Positions 1 through 6,119 of a DNA stretch of 18,638 bases are shown here, one piece after another. The stretch comes from BOG-933 sp037147415 (GTDB lineage Bacteria > Pseudomonadota > Alphaproteobacteria > Azospirillales > Azospirillaceae), in the NCBI GenBank assembly GCA_037147415.1, contig JBAWVF010000067.1, forward strand, positions 1-18,638, read 5' to 3'. The notes under the pieces are model-generated. The model worked only from the letters and a program-made list of their open reading frames with translations, had not been told where the DNA came from and ran no database searches. The translations under genes and the position numbers were made by a program. How positions within the stretch are numbered: position 1 is the stretch's first letter; each line of letters starts with the position of its first letter.

Positions 1-89
1 GTCATTCCCGCGAACGCGGGAATCCAGCCCTTGCAACCTGGACCCCCGCTTTCGCTCGGGTGATGGAAGGGGGCTGTCATCGGCGCCAC
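1..89. repeat. Dispersed palindrome-headed repeat, copy 1
   Basis: An 89-bp unit that recurs at 132-220 with only two visible mismatches (position 35 A versus T at 166; position 42 A versus C at 173). It opens with an 8-bp perfect inverted repeat, ATTCCCGC (4-11) and GCGGGAAT (16-23), around a GAAC loop. This head is the common proteobacterial intergenic GTCATTCCCGCG...GCGGGAATCC palindrome. The rest of the unit, through GGCGCCAC, is also conserved between the copies, so the mobile or duplicated unit is longer than the hairpin. The copy may be cut by the window edge. It encodes no transposase and resembles a REP or MITE-like element. Confidence 0.8.
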
Positions 90-131
90 CCCGTCCTCTC
101 CCTCTTCGTCATTCCCGTTTTTCTTCTTTTC

Positions 132-220
132 GTCATTCCCGCGAACGCGGGAATCCAGCCCTTGCTACCTGGCCCCCCGCTTTCGCTCGGGTGATGGAAG
201 GGGGCTGTCATCGGCGCCAC
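132..220. repeat. Dispersed palindrome-headed repeat, copy 2
   Basis: Second copy, in direct orientation and 42 bp after copy 1, with the same hairpin head (ATTCCCGC 135-142, GCGGGAAT 147-154). Between the copies, a stub of the head (GTCATTCCCG, 108-117) suggests a decayed or partial third unit. The pair sits just upstream of the cheZ promoter. Apparent reading frames across it give the familiar 'WIPAFAGMT' translation of this repeat and are not genes. Confidence 0.8.
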
Positions 221-232
221 AGCGGGCAAATA

Positions 233-261
233 TTGAACGCAGTTGCGGTGTGATTTATAAG
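233..261 (+). promoter_or_regulatory. Candidate sigma-70 promoter for the cheZ operon
   Basis: TTGAAC (233-238) and TATAAG (256-261) are separated by exactly 17 bp, matching the -35 and -10 consensus at 4/6 and 5/6 positions. Transcription would start near 268, leaving an 80-nt leader before the cheZ ATG. It lies in a short AT-richer island between the repeat array and the gene. No sigma-28 or sigma-54 motif was recognised instead. The call is by eye. Confidence 0.55.
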
Positions 262-295
262 ATGTTAATCCGTCTTCCTCGCGATCATGGTATCG

Positions 296-328
296 TGCGG
301 CAGCGCCACCCCGGTGGAGGCGCGCGCA
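296..328 (+). promoter_or_regulatory. Leader hairpin upstream of cheZ
   Basis: The RNA can fold TGCG (296-299) with CGCA (325-328), and GCGCC.CC (303-310) with GG.GGCGC (316-323), around a 5-nt loop, with small internal mismatches. It ends about 10 nt before the GGGAG ribosome-binding site (339-343). No U-tract follows, so it is not a standard terminator. It could be a leader structure that affects cheZ translation or mRNA stability, or a chance GC-rich fold. Confidence 0.3.
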
Positions 329-347
329 CCGGAATATCGGGAGTGTC

Positions 348-1016
348 ATGCCCTACCTTGCCAGCAGCCAGAGCGCCGACAAGCAGCTTCGCAATCGCTT
401 CGATCAGGCGCGGGCCGAAGCGCTGACACCCCTGAGCCATGACGAGGTGAGCAGTCTGGTCCACCAGATTCTAACGAGCCTGGGCGGCGATATTTCTGCG
501 GCCGATCTGACGCTTTACAAGGAACTGGAGGAGCTGGCGCGCTACATTCATCACGCCAAGGCCGAGCTGGACGCGTTGCGGCCCCACGAGATTCGGGAAA
601 ATCACATCCCGTCTGCAACCGACGAACTGGATGCGGTGATCGGGGCGACCGAGGCCGCAACCAACATTATCATGGATGCCTGCGACGCCATCACTGCGGT
701 TGCCGGCACTGTCGCGCCCGAGCATGGCAACATGCTGATCGAGCAGGTAACCCGGGTTTTTGAGGCCTGCAACTTTCAGGATGTGACCGGTCAGCGCATT
801 ACCAAGGTGGTGCGGACGCTCAAAACCATTGAATCAAGGGTCGATGCCTTGATTCTGGCGTTCGGTGAGCAGGTCGGAAGTTCGGTTGCCGTGGCGCCCG
901 AGCCGGCGACCGATGATTGGGGTGATCCCGATGCCGGCTTGTTGCATGGCCCGGCCTTGCCCGGTCAGGCGATCGATCAGGACGAAATCGACCGTTTGCT
1001 GGCTTCCTTCGATTGA
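348..1016 (+). CDS. cheZ: Protein phosphatase CheZ (chemotaxis)
   Basis: CheZ removes the phosphate from CheY-P and so ends the chemotaxis signal to the flagellar switch; it is cytoplasmic and acts as a four-helix-bundle dimer. At 222 aa its length is typical of the family. The catalytic signature FQDVTGQ (about residues 143-149) supplies Asp145 and Gln149, equivalent to E. coli Asp143/Gln147. The C-terminus, QDEIDRLLASFD, closely resembles the E. coli CheY-binding tail and is joined by a flexible Pro/Gly/Asp-rich linker (about 175-208). The ATG at 348 has GGGAG at 339-343. It is the first gene of a four-gene operon with MotB-like genes, served by the candidate promoter at 233-261. CheZ is best known from beta- and gammaproteobacteria, but both functional ends are clear here. 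Confidence 0.9.
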   Translation: MPYLASSQSADKQLRNRFDQARAEALTPLSHDEVSSLVHQILTSLGGDISAADLTLYKELEELARYIHHAKAELDALRPHEIRENHIPSATDELDAVIGATEAATNIIMDACDAITAVAGTVAPEHGNMLIEQVTRVFEACNFQDVTGQRITKVVRTLKTIESRVDALILAFGEQVGSSVAVAPEPATDDWGDPDAGLLHGPALPGQAIDQDEIDRLLASFD

Positions 1017-1042
1017 TAGCGGGAGGCGGAAGAGGAGACAAC

Positions 1043-1702
1043 GTGACCATGGCATCGCCCGTTACACCGGTCGCGGCCTCGGGTAACGCCACGATCCTGA
1101 CCTATCTGTCGCTGTTTCTGTTGTTGCTGGTGTTTTTCATCGTGCTGAATGCACATTCGACTCAGCGCGACTATCGGGTGCAAGCCGTGCTGGGCAGCGT
1201 CGAGCGCAGCTTTCCCGCGACCGGAACGATGCCGGGGCAGGGCAGCCCGGCGGCCGTCGCCTTTGCCGGGTTTCGAAAATTGGGCGAGTTGTTTGAAACC
1301 GAGCTGTCCATCGTCAAGGTTGATCCGGTCGGCCGCGGCCGCTTGATGGTTGTCAGCATGCCGGCCGACGAGTTGTTCGCGGACGGTAGCAACCGGATCA
1401 GGCGCGAGCATTTCGGCTTGCTCGACCGCATTTCCCGGCAGATCGGGGATCACGGTCCGGTCCGCTTCGAGGTTGAATTCATGGTTGCGGTCGGTAACGA
1501 GCCGGCGGGAGAGCTTCCGTTCAACGATCCGGTCGTGCGCGCCGCCGCGGTGGCCGGGGCGCTGATCGGCGACCGCGCGCCGGCCGACGCGGTTTCGGTC
1601 GGGATCGAGCCGGGTCGAAGCGGCACCGTGCGTTTTCTGTTTTCAGCCCGGTTTACCGGTGGTTCGGGCGGTGGTGCGGGAGGCGGCCGTGCAATGCCCT
1701 GA
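1043..1702 (+). CDS. MotB-like membrane protein lacking the stator aspartate
   Basis: A 219-aa protein with one N-terminal transmembrane segment (about residues 18-37, TYLSLFLLLLVFFIVLNAHS) and a presumed periplasmic C-terminal domain. That domain recalls a degenerate OmpA/MotB-like peptidoglycan-binding fold (about 99-203): a strand with LMVVSMPADELF, then RFEVEF and VVRAAAVAGAL. Aligned without gaps to the next gene's segment SFTDLMCLMLAFFVLAFSMS, Ser23 falls where the proton-carrying Asp should be. It is therefore unlikely to conduct protons alone. GTG 1043 is preferred because AGGAG (1033-1037) lies 5 nt upstream; ATG 1049 and TTG 1013 are alternatives in frame. It ends in a Gly-rich tail and overlaps the next gene by 14 nt. 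A role as stator partner or motor accessory protein is inferred from context; no family name was recognised. Confidence 0.75.
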   Translation: MTMASPVTPVAASGNATILTYLSLFLLLLVFFIVLNAHSTQRDYRVQAVLGSVERSFPATGTMPGQGSPAAVAFAGFRKLGELFETELSIVKVDPVGRGRLMVVSMPADELFADGSNRIRREHFGLLDRISRQIGDHGPVRFEVEFMVAVGNEPAGELPFNDPVVRAAAVAGALIGDRAPADAVSVGIEPGRSGTVRFLFSARFTGGSGGGAGGGRAMP

Positions 1703-2432
1703 CCGGCCCGGTCCTGAACAATCTTCCGGCGTCATCCGCGTTCGTGTGCCCCGTGCGGAGGGCATGGCGGCTCGTCGCGGCGCTTCGGCGCGCAGCATCT
1801 GGTTGATCAGCTTTACCGACCTGATGTGTTTGATGCTGGCGTTTTTCGTATTGGCGTTTTCGATGTCGGAACCGGATCAAGGTAATTGGCGGGCCATGGC
1901 GCAATCACTGGCTCCGGCACTGGCCTCGGGCCGAGTCGGTGCGCGCACGGGGGCCTTGTTCAATGTCGAAATGCTCGATCCGCGGACGCCGATCAATCTC
2001 GATTATTTGGGTTCCTTGCTGCTCGGCCAGTTTGCCCGCGACGCCGACTTGGCCGGCGTCGTTCCGATGCGTCAGGACGACCGGGTGATTATCGGCCTGC
2101 CGGATGTCTTGTTGTTCGAACAAGACGGGGCGAACTTTAGCGAACGGGGCCGCCGGGTGCTCTTCGTGCTGGGCGGGGTGCTCGGCCGGATATCGAATCG
2201 CGTCGAGATCATCGGCCACGCCGAACGGGAGCAACCGGCTCTTGAAAGCGCCCGTGATACCAGAGAACTTGCGTTGTCGCGGGCGGTGGCGGTCGGAACC
2301 GCCTTGCGCCAAGCCGGCTATGCGCGCGGGCTGGTGGTGCGGGCGGTCGGTCAGCCGCTCGGAACTTCGGTGCTGGCCGGGCGTGCTCGTCTGATCGATG
2401 TCGTGGTCCGTGATCTGGAGGAGGGCAGCTGA
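1689..2432 (+). CDS. MotB-like flagellar stator protein with conserved Asp
   Basis: About 247 aa: a short basic cytoplasmic N-terminus, one transmembrane helix (about residues 38-58) starting WLISFTDLMCLMLAFFVL, and a periplasmic OmpA-like domain (about 125-243). The Asp in FTDL (Asp44) matches the MotB proton-accepting aspartate (E. coli Asp32). The C-terminal part keeps IIGHAE and ELALSRAVAVGTALRQAGY, resembling the OmpA/MotB peptidoglycan-binding LSxxRAxxV motif. GTG 1689 has GGGAGG (1678-1683) 5 nt upstream. ATG 1764 is an alternative start that leaves 12 residues before the helix, but its GGAGGG is only 1 nt away. No MotA is in the window, so it could lie elsewhere or upstream. Its gene overlaps the previous one and ends 1 nt before the next, implying coupled translation. 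Confidence 0.8.
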   Translation: MQCPDRPGPEQSSGVIRVRVPRAEGMAARRGASARSIWLISFTDLMCLMLAFFVLAFSMSEPDQGNWRAMAQSLAPALASGRVGARTGALFNVEMLDPRTPINLDYLGSLLLGQFARDADLAGVVPMRQDDRVIIGLPDVLLFEQDGANFSERGRRVLFVLGGVLGRISNRVEIIGHAEREQPALESARDTRELALSRAVAVGTALRQAGYARGLVVRAVGQPLGTSVLAGRARLIDVVVRDLEEGS

Positions 2433-2433
2433 C

Positions 2434-5400
2434 ATGATGTGGCCGCGCTCCGCTTTTTCGTGCTTTGCGTTTAGAGGGTTCGGCCGGGCTGCGTTCGCCT
2501 TGGCGCTGGCCCTTAGTCTGGTTCTGACGGCTGGAGAGGTCGACGCGGCGGCCCGCAAGGTGCCGATGCGCGCCGCAGACCGGGGCGACCATGCCCGGAT
2601 CGTCTTTGATTGGCCGGTTGCCGACGTCAAATATACGCTGTCGATCACCGATAATCGCTTGATCGTCAGCTTCGGCGAGGCGGTCGAGGCGGCGACGGCC
2701 CCGGTGCTGGAGCGCCTGTCGGCGTGGTTTGCTTCGGCCGGTCCGGCTCAGGACGGACGTGCGGTTGCCTTCGTGCTTAAACATCCGGGTAAGATTATTC
2801 ACGACGGCCGCAGCGGCAATGCCGTCTATATCGATATCGCCGAGGACATGACGAAGCCGGCCCCGGTTCCGGCCCCGATCACAACTCCGACTCCGGTTGC
2901 CGCCCCGGTTGCGACTCCGACTGCGACTCCGAAGGTGGCCCCGGCAGCGCCGCCCGCCGCCGCCGCTCCGGTCGCGCCCGTCGCTTCCCCCGTTATAGTG
3001 CCGGCTTCCCCGGCTTCGCCCGCTGCGGCTGCGGCTGCGGCGACGGCGGTTATGAGCTTTGATCCCGGTCAGCCGGCTGCCGCGGCGGTCTATCAGCGGA
3101 CCGGCTATCTTTATGTGGTGTTTGACCGGCCGCTGCCGATCGGGGCCGGAACCCTGACCGGGAACACCGGGGGGCTGATCGGGGCGATCGAGCCGATGCC
3201 GGTTGAAGGTGGCAGTGCGTTCAGAGTGTCGATGCGGCCCTGGCTGCGGCCGTTGATTGAACGGTCGGGGGCGGTGTGGCGCGTGATCTTCGTGCCCAGG
3301 GATCAACCGGCGCGAACCGAGTTGGTGGTTGAATCCCAACCCGAATTTCCGCTGGGAGGGCGCGTGTTGGTCCGCGCCACCGACGCCTCCAGCGTGATCG
3401 AGGTCACCGATCCCGAGGTTGGCGATACGTTGCTGGTCGTGCCCTTGCCGGTGGCGATGCAGGCGGTTTCAGAAATCCATCGCTTTGCCCAAGTTGACCT
3501 CTTGCCGGCACTTCAGGGGGTTGCTCTGCGGGCCAAGGGCAACGGGGTGGCGGCGCGGTTGGTGCGCGAAGGGATAGAAATCACCGCGGCGGGCGGGTTG
3601 CGGTTGTCGCCGGTTGCCGATGCCGCTTTGGGCCATCCCGCGCCCCCCGTCGGCACCACCGATGCGGTTCTGAGTGCGTTTCGCGAGCCGGCGGGCGGCA
3701 AAAGCGATGCCCCGGGCGGGCGTCAGGCCAGCGACGGCCGATTGTTTGATCTGGTCGGCTGGCAGCTGCCGGGCGGCGCCAAGCAATTCACCAAAAATCG
3801 TCAGGAGCTGATGCAAGCGGTGGCCGATGCGCTTCCCGCAGAGAAAAACCGGGCACGGCTTGCGCTGGCGCGGTTCTATTTCGCCCATGGCTTCAATCAG
3901 GAGGCGGTCGGCCTGATGGCGGTGTTGAGTGCGACGCAGCCCGATTTTCAAGGCTGGCCCGAATTCCGGGCTTTGCGCGCCGCCGCGCGGATCGCGTCCG
4001 GTGAACCGCGTGAAGGCATGGAGGATTTGACCGGACCCGGTCTGGAAGATAACCGGGAGGCCATGATGTGGCGTGGCGCCGCTTTGGCGATGCTCAATGA
4101 AAAATCGGATCAGGCGGCCAAGGATTTTGCTGCCGCCGACGATATTCTTGCCAATTATCCCGAACCTCATTTCAAAAAGCTGTCGTTACTGGATATCGAT
4201 GTCCGAATCGATACCAACAACCCGCGCGATGCCGATCGATTGCTGAAACGTCTGATCCGTCGGGCCGGTCCCAATTCTGAGGAACGGCCGCCCATGGAAT
4301 TCTATCGTGGAGAAATTCTGCGCGAGCAGGGCAAAGTCGACGAAGCCATCAAACATCTTCAGGCCGCCGAAGAGGGAGGCGACCGCTATTTCCGGGCGCG
4401 GGCCGGGTTGGCCCGGGTCACCATGGAAGCGGCGGCAAAGCGTATTTCACCGCCGACCGCGGCGGATCGGTTGTCGCGTCTGCGCTTTGCCTGGCGCGGC
4501 GACGAGTTGGAATTGGAAATCATTCAGGCTCATGGCGCGATGCAATGGGCGGCCGGTAATTATGCGGACGGGCTGAATACTCTGCGCGAAGCCGCCGGTT
4601 ATTTTCCGGAAAGCTCGCACGCTACCGCGATTACTCAGGATATGACCCGGATGTTCGGTGATTTATTTGCCGACGGGGCCGCCAAACTGCCGCCTTTGAA
4701 GGCGATCGAGCTTTATGACCAGTTTCGTGAGTTGACCCCGGTCGGCACTGCCGGCGACGAGGTGATCCGTCAATTGGCCGAGCGTCTGGTCGAGGTCGAT
4801 CTGCTCGACCGCGCCGCCGAACTGCTTCAGCATCAGGTTCAATATCGCCTGTTGGATGCCGAAAAGGCCAGAGTGGGCACGCGGTTGGCCACGATCCGGC
4901 TGCTTGACCGCAAACCGGCGCTGGCGCTCAAGGCGCTCGATTCCAGTCAATACGCCTCTTTGCCGCCTGAACAGGTCGAAGAGCGCCGGTTGCTGAAGGC
5001 GCGCTCTTTGGCCGAGCTTCAGCGCAGCAATGAAGCGCTGAAATTGCTGGACGGCGACACGTCCCGTCCGGCGGACATGCTGCGTGTCGATATTGCCTGG
5101 CATGATCAGCGCTGGGACGATGCCGCGGCTGCGCTTGATAAGGTGATCGGCCCGCCGCCCGAGCCCGGCACCGTTCTGGATGCTTCGACCGGCCAACTGG
5201 TGCTCAATCGTGCGATTGCCCTGGCTCTGGCCGGCGATGATGCGCGCCTGGAACTTTTGCGTGTCGGTTTCGGTCCGCTGATGGCCGCAACGGCGGTGGC
5301 CGATGCCTTTGCCGTGCTGACCCGGCCGGAACAGGCCGGCGGCTTGATCGATCTGGCCTCGATCAAGTCACGGGTGGCCGAAGTCGATGTGTTCCAAAAC

Positions 5401-5493
5401 TTCCTCAAGGGCATGCGTCAGAAGCCTTCGCCTCCTTCGACGCCTCCTTCGCCTCCTTCGCCTCCTTCGACTCCGGCTTCACCGCCGTCTTGA
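2434..5493 (+). CDS. Exported beta-domain/TPR protein, probable motor scaffold
   Basis: A 1019-aa protein. The start at ATG 2434 follows GGAGGAGGG (2418-2426), 1 nt after the MotB-like stop. A signal peptide is visible: basic residues, then AAFALALALSLVLTA and an ALA-type cleavage region near VDAAA (about residue 39). In order: a beta-rich AMIN-like domain (about 43-137, with ARIVFDWP), an Ala/Pro/Thr-rich linker (about 138-206), a second beta-rich region (about 209-400), and a long helical TPR region (about 470-990). Clear repeats include MEFYRGEILREQGKVDEAIK (about 622) and AMQWAAGNYADGLNTLREAA (about 700). It ends in a Ser/Pro-rich tail. It is presumably periplasmic. Beta-domain plus TPR architecture beside stator genes recalls the Campylobacter motor proteins PflA/PflB, but this is an analogy from layout, not demonstrated homology. 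Family name not recognised. Confidence 0.75.
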   Translation: MMWPRSAFSCFAFRGFGRAAFALALALSLVLTAGEVDAAARKVPMRAADRGDHARIVFDWPVADVKYTLSITDNRLIVSFGEAVEAATAPVLERLSAWFASAGPAQDGRAVAFVLKHPGKIIHDGRSGNAVYIDIAEDMTKPAPVPAPITTPTPVAAPVATPTATPKVAPAAPPAAAAPVAPVASPVIVPASPASPAAAAAAATAVMSFDPGQPAAAAVYQRTGYLYVVFDRPLPIGAGTLTGNTGGLIGAIEPMPVEGGSAFRVSMRPWLRPLIERSGAVWRVIFVPRDQPARTELVVESQPEFPLGGRVLVRATDASSVIEVTDPEVGDTLLVVPLPVAMQAVSEIHRFAQVDLLPALQGVALRAKGNGVAARLVREGIEITAAGGLRLSPVADAALGHPAPPVGTTDAVLSAFREPAGGKSDAPGGRQASDGRLFDLVGWQLPGGAKQFTKNRQELMQAVADALPAEKNRARLALARFYFAHGFNQEAVGLMAVLSATQPDFQGWPEFRALRAAARIASGEPREGMEDLTGPGLEDNREAMMWRGAALAMLNEKSDQAAKDFAAADDILANYPEPHFKKLSLLDIDVRIDTNNPRDADRLLKRLIRRAGPNSEERPPMEFYRGEILREQGKVDEAIKHLQAAEEGGDRYFRARAGLARVTMEAAAKRISPPTAADRLSRLRFAWRGDELELEIIQAHGAMQWAAGNYADGLNTLREAAGYFPESSHATAITQDMTRMFGDLFADGAAKLPPLKAIELYDQFRELTPVGTAGDEVIRQLAERLVEVDLLDRAAELLQHQVQYRLLDAEKARVGTRLATIRLLDRKPALALKALDSSQYASLPPEQVEERRLLKARSLAELQRSNEALKLLDGDTSRPADMLRVDIAWHDQRWDDAAAALDKVIGPPPEPGTVLDASTGQLVLNRAIALALAGDDARLELLRVGFGPLMAATAVADAFAVLTRPEQAGGLIDLASIKSRVAEVDVFQNFLKGMRQKPSPPSTPPSPPSPPSTPASPPS
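5430..5468 (+). repeat. Short tandem GCCTCCTTC repeats in gene tail
   Basis: Four copies of GCCTCCTTC at 5430-5438, 5442-5450, 5451-5459 and 5460-5468, the first followed by a 3-nt spacer. They encode the Pro/Ser-rich C-terminal tail of the TPR protein. All units are multiples of 3, so slippage would change tail length without breaking the frame. The tail carries no recognisable domain. Confidence 0.75.
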
Positions 5494-5516
5494 TTACTCC
5501 CGCTTGATCACTCCCG
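5489..5516. repeat. 14-bp tandem duplication spanning two convergent stops
   Basis: CTTGATTACTCCCG (5489-5502) is followed directly by CTTGATCACTCCCG (5503-5516), with one mismatch. Copy 1 contains the TGA of the TPR gene (5491-5493). Copy 2 contains, on the - strand, the TGA of metW (5508-5510). The convergent genes are thus only 14 bp apart, and this duplication is the whole of the intergenic space. No terminator hairpin was seen between them. Confidence 0.7.
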
Positions 5517-6119
5517 GTGCAGCAAAAACACCGCTTGTTCGGCAATCAGGTTGGCAAACCCGCCCGACCCGCGGCCGCGCACCCGGTCCCAACGGTCGAG
5601 AATCACCGTGTCTTCGATTCGGATGCCCATTTCCTTGGTCAGTTCGACGAAATCTGTGATGGTGCACAGGTGAATGTTGGGGGTGTTCCACCATTCGTGG
5701 CCTAAACGGCGGGTCACCGGCATGCGCCCGGTGCCGAGCAGCCACAGCCGCACTCGCCAATGCCCGAAATTGGGCAAGGAAACGATGGCGCGCCGGCCGA
5801 TGCGGACCAGATGCTCCAGCACATCGCGCGGGGCACGCATGGCCTGAAGCGTCTGGCTCAGGATGACATAGTCGAAGGCGTGGCTGGGGTAATCCTTCAG
5901 GTCGGTGTCGGCGTCGCCCTGAATCACCGACAAGCCGTGATTGACGCAGAACTTGACCCCGTCCATCGACAATTCCAGGCCGCGCCCGTCCACGCCCTTG
6001 GTGTGAACCAGATGAGCCAGCAGCGTGCCGTCGCCGCAACCGACATCGAGCACGCGCGCCCCCGGCTCGATCATGTCGGCAATCATTTGCAGATCGGCGC
6101 GAATCGGCGAATTTGACAT
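5508..6119 (-). CDS. metW: Methionine biosynthesis protein MetW
   Basis: A 203-aa class I SAM-dependent methyltransferase-fold protein. The SAM-binding glycine motif VLDVGCGDGTLL is at about residues 23-34, followed by GLELS and a DYVILSQTLQA strand/helix typical of MetW. MetW works with MetX in methionine biosynthesis in many proteobacteria that use the MetX route; it is thought to support homoserine O-acyltransfer rather than to have a proven methyltransferase activity. The stop of metX and the ATG of metW share one base (TAATG at 6121-6117 on the - strand), indicating translational coupling. Full length; no key motif missing. Confidence 0.93.
   Translation of the reverse strand: MSNSPIRADLQMIADMIEPGARVLDVGCGDGTLLAHLVHTKGVDGRGLELSMDGVKFCVNHGLSVIQGDADTDLKDYPSHAFDYVILSQTLQAMRAPRDVLEHLVRIGRRAIVSLPNFGHWRVRLWLLGTGRMPVTRRLGHEWWNTPNIHLCTITDFVELTKEMGIRIEDTVILDRWDRVRGRGSGGFANLIAEQAVFLLHRE

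Noticed and set aside
1..220. CRISPR array
   Set aside because: Only two 89-bp copies plus a 10-bp stub; no regular spacers and no cas genes. Fits an intergenic palindromic repeat.
77..349. Open frame on the - strand upstream of cheZ
   Set aside because: It is a read-through of the dispersed repeats (WIPAFAGMT-type translation), with no ribosome site or family similarity.
2209..3339. Long - strand frame (376 codons)
   Set aside because: Antisense of the MotB-like and TPR genes; Arg/Gly/Pro-rich low-complexity translation without motifs, typical of a GC-rich shadow.
3469..4170. - strand frame inside the TPR gene
   Set aside because: Shadow of a gene with a clear signal peptide, ribosome site and repeats on the + strand.
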